Assembly (NCBI GenBank): GCA_902777355.1
Contig: CACYTU010000046.1
Coordinates: 1 to 42,360 of the forward strand
Direction: 5' to 3'
DNA length: 42,360 nucleotides
From: an uncultured Lachnospiraceae bacterium
GTDB lineage: Bacteria > Bacillota > Clostridia > Lachnospirales > Lachnospiraceae
Made by a program: the position numbers and the translations under genes. Numbering within the stretch: position 1 is the first letter of the stretch; each line of letters opens with the position of its first letter. Of this stretch, positions 26,001 through 33,791 are shown in pieces. The notes below the pieces were generated by a model. That model did not search any database. It worked only from the letters and a program-made list of their open reading frames with translations, and was not told the origin of the DNA.

Positions 26001-26259
26001 TGCGCTCAGGCAGAGCGGATTGGAATGCATAGAACTGGCCGGCAGCTCACTGGTCCCCCTCGAACCTGCCTGCAGGATGCAATGGCTGACAGCAGTGCAG
26101 AGAATGCAGGACCTGTATTCCGGCAGCCGCGAGGTTCTGGATCTTCTCCTGACCGCAAAGAACCGGATCATGAAGCCTGTCTTTCACTCTTTTGAGGACA
26201 GAGATTTTAAACAAAACGACAGAGAACTGACCAATGCCGTCATGGACATCATCTCCTGA
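23023..26259 (+). CDS. Protein kinase with Rossmann-like and RyR-like regions, module gene 2
   Basis: AAAAAGGAG ends at 23013, so the ATG at 23023 is preferred to the one at 23014. The 1078-residue protein starts with a Ser/Thr-type kinase domain (about residues 15-370): Lys71 in VIIKEYYP, the catalytic loop TDIKADNFL with Asp189 and Asn194, a metal-binding Asp208 in IDSDSL in place of DFG, and APE ending at Glu236. All catalytic residues are present, so it is likely active. Residues about 412-469 are an Ala/Gly/Thr/Lys linker of 8-residue repeats (GTYGEAAA, GTDGKAAD). From 470, ELRVAIVGSHVMRTDILSAV looks like a Rossmann-like fold. Near 825-925, WLEHLSWTAFMLTSG and NSAHIRHPLLVASG resemble prokaryotic RyR-like domains. 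The architecture suggests a nucleotide-sensing kinase. The RyR and Rossmann assignments are inference. Confidence 0.85.
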   Translation: MAERILINKSKKAGKRIPMPEGTVFPVTGTDILIARDGKENEYSSGSTCLVYRGHIVSGTGIVTGMHVIIKEYYPSSCSDSGGLVRLPDGSLVLEKGGEADVSFYKNKEQFLQGLEYQKELAGSNAMEISIRPLFISNWGNTVYIISDAHRGSDLNLHSPGSLKEAVSVAISFAETMGILHENGYIMTDIKADNFLWIQKPNSVRIIDSDSLVPFRDPVRMMQKPLFANKNHRAPELDFLQIKMREGIPAKEMRMLKRVMLTPQTDLYSEGVFFFELFFKRLPGFSDFRSYIKQCAENKTDGKQQLIDELAALYGSEIRESGSDTTRLLSSVLSILEKMLIRNPAERRSMGYRADGALVSDLEEIYAQLSSDKIVLRREAASANARFTAYNLLQKYPLFDYAVPAALNARPCAATKAAAETNGKAAAGTYGEAAAGTDGKAADGTYGEASAGTDGKASVCAVTKAAAGKELRVAIVGSHVMRTDILSAVLSIGQMPDMPLVVELISEDAEAFWKDYLSKKNNPGLAGAVTWEYAQDSRDGQSPASMEFDDRLVSRPLAHLIIDRRGWPESRVRNYSGTKAASPDKSTDAGHEPYPGYYIILEESPEKKKAWIRYAARRAAQMKQAAKTAMIEDLSMTADISMAADISMAAEMKRAAGKDRVAGAGVPGPVFIGYLRFENEEPSLRESLSDSSLLADSFTRKNSDSLFPHNQNTASSAEVPYTLYAISAEAFTEDYSEKMFSEKIYHMGLMAHAYYCKALDSDEEIDMAALERDFRKDFYNITSSERCALHGVYKMSGIGIDSKRPGHIRKFNRMINDPAVLEKLAWLEHLSWTAFMLTSGAVPVSMDEFEKYAYTGSNDWKDKSNSAHIRHPLLVASGYSTENTLQGIQSPEEITPEMFERLDPLDKVSVRITRWYASRREDFKACYLTWLEDLTALCKGTARTGGASLPETAEPAGTAFLPSGKNSPGEHDTLQEQKNAQETPGEETVLLLSALRQSGLECIELAGSSLVPLEPACRMQWLTAVQRMQDLYSGSREVLDLLLTAKNRIMKPVFHSFEDRDFKQNDRELTNAVMDIIS
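24259..24429 (+). repeat. In-frame 24-bp repeats coding the kinase linker
   Basis: Imperfect 24-bp units, alternately GGCACCTATGG and GGCACCGACGG types, encode eight-residue Gly/Thr/Ala/Lys blocks. A second small in-frame array near 24925-24980 encodes MTADIS, MAADIS and MAAEM. Confidence 0.8.
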
Positions 26260-26353
26260 TCTTCTTTTCAAAGGGCTCTGTGTTCTTTTGCAGTGATCAA
26301 ATACCAGAGATTTCAGCCCCAAGGAGGGCAGCCCCAAAAGGAGAGACCGATTG

Positions 26354-26917
26354 ATGATAACAGTTATCAAACGACACGGAAAACCGGTACAGGCATATAT
26401 ACTTGGAGAAGACTCTCCTGTCCTGGACCGGTTGATCCGGAGCGGAAAGATTATACCCCTTCCGGACGGAAACTATGAAGTGATGTCAAGAGAAGCCGTC
26501 CATGGGAACAGCGGACACGGAGAGACAGCTGCCAGGGGTGACTATATAAAGATTGATTCAGACGGATACCCGTATCCGGTCAGACCCGGTTTTTTCGAGG
26601 CAAACCACACTCACATCAAAGACAATGAATACATACAGAACCCCTCACCGATGTATGCCTGGACCATGGACCAGCCCATGTGCCCGGAAATTGAATTTTT
26701 ACAGCGAAATAAAGGGCTGATCCTCAACCGGGAGGATTTCAGCCACGCGTTCTCCGCCCCTCTGTGGGGAACCATCGAATCCGCCCCCGGCGATTCGGTT
26801 CTCGTTTTTTACAGTATCACTTATTCAGAGGACCACACAGTGACAGACGCGGACTACAACTTTGTCGTCCGGCAGGAATTCGACAAAAGCTACCAGGTAC
26901 TCCCGGGCCAGATATGA
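26354..26917 (+). CDS. Unrecognised 187-residue protein, module gene 3
   Basis: AAGGAG about 11 bases upstream supports the ATG at 26354 (a TTG lies at 26351). The product is a soluble protein starting MITVIKRHGKPVQAYILGED. The N-terminal third (PVLDRLIRSGKIIPLPDGNY) looks like a small beta-rich domain. It continues with DYIKIDSDGYPYPV, PMCPEIEFL, a C-terminal APLWGTIESAPGDSVLVFYS and DADYNFVVRQEF. I do not recognise the family. It begins 94 bases after the kinase gene on the same strand and is followed by a strong hairpin, so it closes the module. It could be a kinase substrate, an adaptor or a small regulatory subunit; nothing in the sequence decides this. Confidence 0.75.
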   Translation: MITVIKRHGKPVQAYILGEDSPVLDRLIRSGKIIPLPDGNYEVMSREAVHGNSGHGETAARGDYIKIDSDGYPYPVRPGFFEANHTHIKDNEYIQNPSPMYAWTMDQPMCPEIEFLQRNKGLILNREDFSHAFSAPLWGTIESAPGDSVLVFYSITYSEDHTVTDADYNFVVRQEFDKSYQVLPGQI

Positions 26918-26954
26918 TTATATATTTCCTCCCCTCCGACCGGCCCGAGTCAAT

Positions 26955-27033
26955 ACCCCGGCCCTCCTGAATCCCGGGGCGAAATCAAGAAAGCAGCATG
27001 GATGCTATTGCAGATCCATGCTGCCTTTGATTT
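26955..27033 (+). terminator. Strong hairpins ending the kinase module
   Basis: CCCCGG and CCGGGG (26956-26979) form one stem. A second, longer stem pairs AAATCAA...GCAGCATGGAT (26982-27003) with ATCCATGCTGC...TTTGATTT (27014-27033). The T tract is weak, so termination efficiency is uncertain, but the structure is clear. Confidence 0.6.
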
Positions 27034-27044
27034 GGCTCAGCTGA

Positions 27045-27187
27045 CAAATTCCCTGTCATTGTTTCCTGCCAGTATTTCCTGTCATTGTTTCCTGTCAGTA
27101 TTTCCTGTCATTGTTTCCTGTTAGTATTTCCTCTCAGTATTTCCTGTCATTGTTTTCTGTCTTTGTTTCCTCTCAGTATTTCCTGAG
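27045..27187. repeat. 13-bp tandem repeat reaching into the HD gene
   Basis: About ten imperfect units TTTCCTGTCA(TTG/GTA) fill the spacer and run into the last codons of the HD-domain gene at 27173. They are not coding on the plus strand. Confidence 0.85.
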
Positions 27188-27625
27188 AATCATCTCCTTT
27201 GAAGCCACATATTTGTCCGCCATGCAGACCAGGGCCGCCTCTTTTGAGCGGGGCGGGGAAAACAGGGTCAGAGGCCACATATGCCCCCGGATAATATTGA
27301 GTTCGTTGGGCGTCAGACCAAAATCCCTGCCGGCGTTTTCCGCCGCCTTACCGGGATGAGAGGTTCCGTGCCGGTAGGGGGTCAGCCCCTCTGCCTTGAT
27401 ATCATAGAGATAGTAGTCGTGCAGGAGGGCGCCCCGGGCAAGTTCCCGCTCGTCGATATCCCAGCCCAGCTTCTCGGCAAGCCGGAAGCTTGCCTCGGCG
27501 ACCTTGATGCTGTGGCTTAAAGTATTTGTTCCGAAATGCTGGGGGAACTCCTTCATCCGCTTCACTTTAGGATCCAGGAGCAGCCTGTTCAGTTCCGTAA
27601 AAAATCGTTCTCTGCTGTTTGTCAT
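27173..27625 (-). CDS. HD-domain phosphohydrolase-like protein
   Basis: This 150-residue protein has the HD metal-site pattern: a His in TNTLSHSIKVAEAS, the doublet in ALLHDYYLYD, a His in IRGHMWP and an Asp in CMADKYVASK. HD-domain proteins are mostly metal-dependent nucleotide phosphohydrolases, and small stand-alone ones often act in the cytosol on nucleotides. The substrate is unknown. The ribosome site is weak (GAAG about nine bases upstream). Its last codons (about residues 146-150, ILRKY) sit in the 13-bp repeat, and upstream lies a 15-bp array. It may be transcribed with the sbcDC genes or on its own. Confidence 0.85.
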   Translation of the reverse strand: MTNSRERFFTELNRLLLDPKVKRMKEFPQHFGTNTLSHSIKVAEASFRLAEKLGWDIDERELARGALLHDYYLYDIKAEGLTPYRHGTSHPGKAAENAGRDFGLTPNELNIIRGHMWPLTLFSPPRSKEAALVCMADKYVASKEMILRKY

Positions 27626-27647
27626 AACAATTCTTCGCTCGTTTCTC

Positions 27648-27788
27648 TGCTGTATTCTGATTGTCTATATTCTGACTGTCTATATTCTGATTTTCTATAT
27701 TCTGACTGTCTATATTCTGACTATCTATATTCTGACTGTCTATATTCTGATTATCTATATTCTGATTATCTATATTCTGATTACTGTT
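27648..27788. repeat. 15-bp tandem repeat, about nine units
   Basis: Units TCTATATTCTGA(C/T)T(G/A/T) are nearly perfect. No other function is evident. The spacer 27789-27915 holds only short palindromes such as GTGAGCTCAC. Confidence 0.9.
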
Positions 27789-27915
27789 TGTTTTCGGACT
27801 GACAGTAGTGAGCTCACATCCATCAGAATGGATTTCACTCCCTGCAGGAGGCGGCAGGAATCTATGCCCGCGATCCGCCCCCGCTCCTCCCCCGGTCCGA
27901 TTAAGTGCCTGCTCT

Positions 27916-30900
27916 TTAATCGTCCAGCTTCAGACGGGTATGGCTTCCGCCTTCCCTGGTCTTTTTCACAACGATCTGCCTGCCGATCCTGGACTTGAGC
28001 TCACTCACATGGGAGATGATACCTACCAGCCGCTCGCCGCCCTCAGTCAGGTCTTTCATGGCGTTCATTGCCTGGTCCAGTGTATCCTGATCCAGGGAGC
28101 CAAATCCCTCGTCCACAAACATGGTGTCCAGACGGATGCCGCCCGCATGGGACTGGATCTCATCGGAGAGACCGATGGCCAGGGACAGGGAGGCTATAAA
28201 GGACTCACCGCCGGACAGGGATTTGACACTGCGGGTACTGCCGTTATAGTGATCGATGACCTCCAGATCCAGACCGGTCTGGGACTGTGCGCCGGCATCT
28301 TTGACATCGACCCTGCGCAGATCATATTGCCCGGAGGACATGATCGCCAGACGTTTGTTTGCCCGCCGGATAATGCGGTCAAAGAGGGACATCTGGACAT
28401 AGGTCTCAAGTTCCACCTTGGATCTGCCCTTGAGTCCGGTCCCGGAAGCCGTGTTGGAAAGGGTGTTGATCTCATTATAGCTGCGCTCCGCCTCTATAGC
28501 CAAAGCACTGTGTTCCTGCAGCCTTTCCAGAGCTTTTTCGTTGGCGGTCAGACGTCCGCTGATGGTGACGATCCGGTCGTCATTGGCTTTTTGTCCCTCT
28601 TCATTCTCCTTCAATAACCCGGTATCTTTGGCCTTGTCATAGACGGGGGCTTCCTCAATCTCTTTCTCAATACTCTTTTTCAGGGTGTCGGTCTCTTTAA
28701 TCCGGTCCCGGATCCCCTGCAGGGTTTCCCGTGCCTCTTTTATGGCATCGAGGATCTCCTGATTCCTTACCTGGAACTGTCTGATGGCCTCTTCCGCTTC
28801 TTTCCTTCCATCATAATGAAGCTTCTTGCGGCGGTCATCTATATTCCTTTCATAATGCTTTCGTTTCTCTTCCAGCGCACCGATCGAAATATTCAGCGCA
28901 TTGATTTCTTCTCCCAGAAGACGGATTTTTTTCTCCAGGTCTTCAATTTCCCTGGTCAGTGTCTCCCTGCGCCTCTGCTTCTTCTCAAGAGCGGCAATAT
29001 TCTCTTCGCAGGCCCTGAGCTCGCCTTTGATCTCCTGCTCTTTTTCAGCTGCTTTCTCTTTGACAGCTCTCTTAAAGACATCAGAAAAAATACCGCTATC
29101 AGAATTCTTTTCAGCGGCCTGCCCTTCGGAGGTCTGCCCCTGCAGTTCATCCCTGAATCCGGAGTCTGTGCCGGTGACGGTACCGGAAAGGATTCCGGAA
29201 CTTAATCCTGAGCCGGTGCCTGAAACAGTCCCGTTGCCGAATCCGGTACCATAGGCGGCGCCGGTCCCGGATCCGGTCCTCAGGAGTCCGGCAACAGTCT
29301 CTTCTCCCAGCACTGCTGCTGCGCCCTCGCGCACGGCCTTCCACTTCTCGACTGCGGTCGCCTGGGCTGATGCCGCCTCCCTGTGCATATCCGTGAGCTC
29401 TTTATCCAGCACCTTTTTCTGTTCTTCCCGCTGTGGAACAGCCTGCTCGAGTTCACTTTTCCTCCCCGCCTTCTGCTCCAGAAGGCGGATCTCATTTTCG
29501 AGTGTCTGTAATCTTGCAGCGGTGGTATCGATTTCCTCCTGCAGGACTGACGAATCCGTCAGATTCTTTTGATCCTTCTCGTCCCCTGCCAGGGCTTCCG
29601 CGTTCTCCCGGCACTGCTTACTGTGGGAAGCGGCTTCCTGCGCCTTGGCTGCAGCCTGCCTGCCAAGTTCCGCAGACCGTTCAGTCAGGATCTTATGCTG
29701 CTGCTCCGCCTCTTTCAGTTCCTTTTCAAACCTTTTTCTCTCTATAATGGCGTCAGCTGCTGCCTTCTCCTGCTCTTTTGCCCTGTCGGCATCTTCTGTG
29801 TTGAGCCTGAGCAGCTCATCAGATGTCAAATCCTGCAGGCCGGGCTCATCCCGCAGCTGCCCCAGCATTCCTTCTATCCTGTCAGTCAGTCCTTTCACCT
29901 TTTCAGCCTGACTCCCGCAGTCTTTATCAGCATTATGAAAGGCTTGTTTGTCATCGTCTCTTCTGGCAGAAGCGGCGTCGACCTCATCCTGGGAAGGCAC
30001 ATTTTCCTCCCTCCTGCAGGGGGAAGGGTGATGGATAGAGCCGCAGACCGGGCAGGGTATGCCGTCTTCCAGCCTGGCCGCCAGAATGCCTGCCTGGCCG
30101 GCCAGAAAGCGCTGATACAGTTCCTCTGCCTGCCTGGAGGATTCTGAGGAAATCAGCGCAGCTTTTTCCTTTTCCCCAATCAGTTTGTCAAGGATGCCAT
30201 TCTCCCTGACAAGCTCCTTCTCGTATCTCTGCAGTTCATTGAGCTGCTTAGCCCGCTTCTCAGTTCTCCGGATCAGACTGTTGGCCTCCACCTGCTCTGC
30301 TTCCGCATTCTTGCGAGCTTCGATCTGTTCCCTGAGCCGGCCGGTCTTCAGCTCCAGGTCCTGCAGCTGCTCCCCTGTTTTTACGACCTCTTTCTGCAGA
30401 TTCTTTGCTTTTTCTTCCAGTTGATACGTTTCGAGCAGGGCATTTTGCAGGCCTCTCAGGTTTTTGCCGCGAAGGTCAGCATCTTTTTGTCTCTGGCGGA
30501 ACTCAGCCAGACTGACCTCGACGCCGGAGAGTCCGGAGAGTTCTTCCTTCATCTGCTTTGTGTTCTGCTCGTGAACTAATATAGCATCCTGTTTTCTGCT
30601 CTCCAGTTCCTTTTTCTGCTTCGCGGTCCTGTCCTCCGACCCGGCCTGAGCAATTTTCTGCAGAAGATCCCCTGCTCTGGACAGGCGGCTCCCTGTCTCT
30701 TCTTTACGGGCGCGGGCGGTGGCAAGCTCCTCTCCGACCCGGTCCAAAGTTTCCAGTTCCTCCTTACCGGAGGCAAGATTCTTCTCCAGTTCCTCCTTCT
30801 CAGAGGTCTTTTTGCGCAGCAGCAGCTCATTCTGCTCCTTGTCACGCACTGTGTCGCCGAGCCCTTTTTTCTCCTGCTCCAGAAGGTCATACTCCTGCAG

Positions 30901-31899
30901 AAGAATGGATTCCGCTACGGCTTTTTCACGGCAGGACTGTGCTTCAGCCTCCCTGCCCTCGGCTTCCTCCAGCACCTTTTTCTGAGCGGCCTCTTTCTTT
31001 TGTTCCTGATCGAGGATTTCCGCCTGCTTTTTCGCTTCCGCCTGCTTTTCCTCGATCTTTTGTGCCGCGTCGATCCGCTTGATCAGCTCTTCCTTCTCCG
31101 AGGTCAGGGCCCTTCTCCGTTCCTCTGCCGCTTTCCTGTTTTCCTGATCCGTCCTGATCAGTCTGCCGATCAGCAGGACACTCTCATCTGTCGTTTTTTT
31201 GTCCTCCAGAACCTCCTGCCTCCAGATTGTGGCAATCTCCGGGTCCGCGTCCGGGACGACATCCTCCAGGTCCCGTCTGCAGCTCCGGTGCAGATCCCTG
31301 AACCTGTCGCGGTAGACGGCAGCCTCCTCCTTCAGTCTCTCCTCCAGCTTCTGATAATTTTCCGTGTGGAAAATCCTGCTCAGGATTCCCTTCCGCGTCC
31401 TCGTATCTGCCAGCAGGAGCTTTAGGAAATCTCCCTGGGCGATCATGGAGATTCTGGAAAACTGCTCCTTGTTGATCCCCAGAAGGTCGGTGACTGCCGC
31501 CGTCACCGCCTGGTCTTTGGTGGTCTGAGAACCGTCCGGATGAAACAGGATGGACTCCGCCAGCTGAGTGGTCATACCACCCCTGCCTCCTTTGCGGGGG
31601 CGCTCATAGGAAGGAGTTCTCTGAACCTTATATTTTTTTCCACTGCACTCAAATTCCAGGCAGACCACTGTCTTGGTCTCCGGCCTGGCATACTGGGACC
31701 GGAGCATTTTGTTATCACGGTTCCTGTTGCTGGCTCCTCCGTAGAGGGCAAAGCTTATAGCATCAAAAATAGTCGTCTTTCCGGCGCCGGTGTCTCCGGT
31801 GATGAGATAAAGTCCCTCTGTGCCCAGTGCCTCAAAATCTATAGTCTCACTGGCCGCATAGGGGCCGAAGGCGGTCATTGTCAGCTTCAATGGTCTCAT
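27916..31899 (-). CDS. sbcC: SbcC-type DNA exonuclease subunit (SMC-like ATPase)
   Basis: The ATG at 31899 has GGAGG about ten bases upstream. The 1327-residue protein has an N-terminal Walker A GDTGAGKTTIFDA (near residue 35), long coiled coils, a zinc-hook CPVCGS near residue 616, the signature LSGGES near 1230 and Walker B with FVDEGFGSLD near 1262. With SbcD it forms a nuclease that opens hairpins and processes double-strand ends, using ATP. It is about 280 residues longer than the usual 1000-1050. Part of the excess is a Gly/Ser/Thr-rich repeat insert (GTGSG, GTVSG, GTVTGTDSG) near residues 873-916, and the rest may be longer coiled coils. sbcD lies 65 bases upstream on the same strand. 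Confidence 0.95.
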   Translation of the reverse strand: MRPLKLTMTAFGPYAASETIDFEALGTEGLYLITGDTGAGKTTIFDAISFALYGGASNRNRDNKMLRSQYARPETKTVVCLEFECSGKKYKVQRTPSYERPRKGGRGGMTTQLAESILFHPDGSQTTKDQAVTAAVTDLLGINKEQFSRISMIAQGDFLKLLLADTRTRKGILSRIFHTENYQKLEERLKEEAAVYRDRFRDLHRSCRRDLEDVVPDADPEIATIWRQEVLEDKKTTDESVLLIGRLIRTDQENRKAAEERRRALTSEKEELIKRIDAAQKIEEKQAEAKKQAEILDQEQKKEAAQKKVLEEAEGREAEAQSCREKAVAESILLQEYDLLEQEKKGLGDTVRDKEQNELLLRKKTSEKEELEKNLASGKEELETLDRVGEELATARARKEETGSRLSRAGDLLQKIAQAGSEDRTAKQKKELESRKQDAILVHEQNTKQMKEELSGLSGVEVSLAEFRQRQKDADLRGKNLRGLQNALLETYQLEEKAKNLQKEVVKTGEQLQDLELKTGRLREQIEARKNAEAEQVEANSLIRRTEKRAKQLNELQRYEKELVRENGILDKLIGEKEKAALISSESSRQAEELYQRFLAGQAGILAARLEDGIPCPVCGSIHHPSPCRREENVPSQDEVDAASARRDDDKQAFHNADKDCGSQAEKVKGLTDRIEGMLGQLRDEPGLQDLTSDELLRLNTEDADRAKEQEKAAADAIIERKRFEKELKEAEQQHKILTERSAELGRQAAAKAQEAASHSKQCRENAEALAGDEKDQKNLTDSSVLQEEIDTTAARLQTLENEIRLLEQKAGRKSELEQAVPQREEQKKVLDKELTDMHREAASAQATAVEKWKAVREGAAAVLGEETVAGLLRTGSGTGAAYGTGFGNGTVSGTGSGLSSGILSGTVTGTDSGFRDELQGQTSEGQAAEKNSDSGIFSDVFKRAVKEKAAEKEQEIKGELRACEENIAALEKKQRRRETLTREIEDLEKKIRLLGEEINALNISIGALEEKRKHYERNIDDRRKKLHYDGRKEAEEAIRQFQVRNQEILDAIKEARETLQGIRDRIKETDTLKKSIEKEIEEAPVYDKAKDTGLLKENEEGQKANDDRIVTISGRLTANEKALERLQEHSALAIEAERSYNEINTLSNTASGTGLKGRSKVELETYVQMSLFDRIIRRANKRLAIMSSGQYDLRRVDVKDAGAQSQTGLDLEVIDHYNGSTRSVKSLSGGESFIASLSLAIGLSDEIQSHAGGIRLDTMFVDEGFGSLDQDTLDQAMNAMKDLTEGGERLVGIISHVSELKSRIGRQIVVKKTREGGSHTRLKLDD

Positions 31900-31964
31900 G
31901 GGCCGTATTCCTCCCGTATATAATAAGAAATATTCACGACTCGCTCGTAAATCTTACGCGCAGG

Positions 31965-33338
31965 TCAAAGATTTCCCCAGATTTCTGTAATCAGTCTCGC
32001 TGCCAGTTCTTTCTGAAACTCACTCATTCCGGTCCCGTTCTGCTTCTCGTACAGTTCTCCGAGCACTTCGATCGGTTCCTTGTCCAGGGCTTCCTCCTCC
32101 GCGGCAATCCCATCGTCCGCCTGACCGGTCCGCGTGTTGTCATATTTGATTTCCATCAGATTTTTATAGAAACGCGAGCGCAGCCTGTACAGGGCCTGGT
32201 CGATATCATGCTCATCCGTCAGGATCACCCGGTAGTAATCCTCCGCGGAAAGGGCTGCCGTAAACTCCGGGCTCATGACTTCTGCAAAAGCCCCTCTGAC
32301 AGTCTTCAGGACCCGCCTTGCCTGCAGCGGAATTTTGGAGATCTCCACCTGTCCTTTTTCCCTCAGTTCCACAAGGGTCACGCATTTTTTCTGTTTCTCT
32401 TCAGAAAAAGAATACATGAGCGGGGAGCCCGCGTAGCGGACCGTGTCCCTGCCGATGTGCTGGGGACCGTGCAGGTGCCCCAGGGCGACATAATCAAAAT
32501 CATCGAATACGGAATATTCCACGTTGTCGAGGCCGCCTATATGCTTCTGCTCTGAATCGCTCTCCTGGGGACGGACGCCGTTGGCCGTCACATACTGGTG
32601 GGCAACCGCTATGTTCCTGGCGTCCGGATCGACCCCTGCATGGCGGATCAGGGTTTCCATGGCATCCGTCCACGTGACAATCCTGTCATCCGGCCAGGCA
32701 TCCCTGACGACAGAAGGATGGATATAGGGAAAAAGATAGACATAGACAGGTCCATAGGCATCCTCAAGCCGCACGGGCACAATGACGCCGCCTGTTCCGG
32801 AAACAGCTGACTCCACAGACTTCCGGCCCGCACCTTCTGCATGCAGGTCTGACGCAGCAGAGGCCTCTGAGTCCTCATGCAGGTCTGCTGCCTCCGAAGT
32901 CTCCCCCTCAGCATCGTCCGTATACGGGTCCGCTGACCCCAAAGGCTCCCCTTCCACGGAGTCCGCATACAGGTCATCCGCCTCCTCAGGCTCCTCGTCA
33001 CGGCGTGCGCCCGTGATCCGCCTGGAAATATGGATTCCGCTGTGTTCCATCACCCGTCCGCCATAAGAGACTCGCTCAGCAGAATCGTGGTTTCCGCTGA
33101 CTATAAAGACCTGCACACTTCTCGCGGTAAGCGAGACCAGGAAGTCGTCGAAGAGATTGACCGCCTCCACCGGAGGAATCGATTTGTCATAGACATCCCC
33201 GGCGACGATCACCGCGTCAGGATGCTCCCTGTCGATCAGTTCGATGACCCTGTCCAGAATATATTTCTGATCTTCGATCATGGGAAATCCGTTCACACGT
33301 TTTCCCAGGTGTAAATCCGAAAGATGGAAAAATTTCAT
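31965..33338 (-). CDS. sbcD: SbcD-type exonuclease subunit
   Basis: GGGAGG five bases upstream supports the ATG. The 457-residue protein shows the metallophosphatase motifs HLSDLHLGKR, AGDVYDKSIPP, VSGNHDSAERV, and further on VAHQYV and ALGHLHGPQ. It is the nuclease partner of SbcC (Mre11 family) and acts on DNA ends and hairpins. An acidic insert of about 80 residues (about 110-185) contains repeated motifs such as ADLHEDSEA and SDLHAEGAG. It is absent from most SbcD and fits the tandem-repeat habit of this genome. The 34-bp dispersed repeat (33353-33386) lies just upstream. Confidence 0.95.
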   Translation of the reverse strand: MKFFHLSDLHLGKRVNGFPMIEDQKYILDRVIELIDREHPDAVIVAGDVYDKSIPPVEAVNLFDDFLVSLTARSVQVFIVSGNHDSAERVSYGGRVMEHSGIHISRRITGARRDEEPEEADDLYADSVEGEPLGSADPYTDDAEGETSEAADLHEDSEASAASDLHAEGAGRKSVESAVSGTGGVIVPVRLEDAYGPVYVYLFPYIHPSVVRDAWPDDRIVTWTDAMETLIRHAGVDPDARNIAVAHQYVTANGVRPQESDSEQKHIGGLDNVEYSVFDDFDYVALGHLHGPQHIGRDTVRYAGSPLMYSFSEEKQKKCVTLVELREKGQVEISKIPLQARRVLKTVRGAFAEVMSPEFTAALSAEDYYRVILTDEHDIDQALYRLRSRFYKNLMEIKYDNTRTGQADDGIAAEEEALDKEPIEVLGELYEKQNGTGMSEFQKELAARLITEIWGNL

Positions 33339-33352
33339 TTAAACCTCCCAAA

Positions 33353-33386
33353 GTGATGTACCCACGGACGACTTCGTCGGCCGGGG
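33353..33386. repeat. 34-bp dispersed inverted repeat
   Basis: This is the exact reverse complement of 64-97, so two copies face each other 33 kb apart. It contains the short palindrome GACGACTTCGTC. It sits in the 5' region of sbcD. Confidence 0.8.
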
Positions 33387-33641
33387 TTTTACGCGCCGTT
33401 TCGATAATCGGAGAGAAATCCTCTCTTCAAAGTCTTTCATCTATGATCTTTGAAGTTGACGGTTTCCCGTTGACATTCTAAGTGAAAAAGCTTTCCGCGC
33501 CGCTCTTTTTACAGATAGATAAGGCATGGTTAAAACCTGTATTGCTCCGCGCGTAAGGCGCTCCCGCAATGCTTTTAGTATAATACCCCGAACTTCTTCC
33601 AGCCACCCTGCAAAAGAACAATTATATATTTTTTTCTGTCA

Positions 33642-33791
33642 GCCTGTTGCTGTTCACGCCCTCTCGAGGGCGTGAACAGCAACAGGCGAAAATCCCATTC
33701 CAAATCGCTTACGCGATGGGATTTTCGCCGTCAGACTCCGGTTTTTGCGCTGAAGATCGCGCAAAAACACGTCGAATTCGAGGCGGTCTGA
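33642..33791. repeat. Multi-hairpin element
   Basis: Three consecutive stems are seen. A 21-bp perfect stem with a 4-base loop lies at 33642-33687, a 14-bp perfect stem at 33685-33729, and a 10-bp perfect stem at 33741-33768. The last is enclosed by TCAGAC/GTCTGA (33731-33736, 33786-33791). There is no T tract at any stem. This is either a folded RNA or a mobile palindromic repeat. Confidence 0.75.

Noticed and set aside
27648-27788. CRISPR-like appearance of the 15-bp repeats
   Set aside because: Units are adjacent with no unique spacers, and no cas genes are near.
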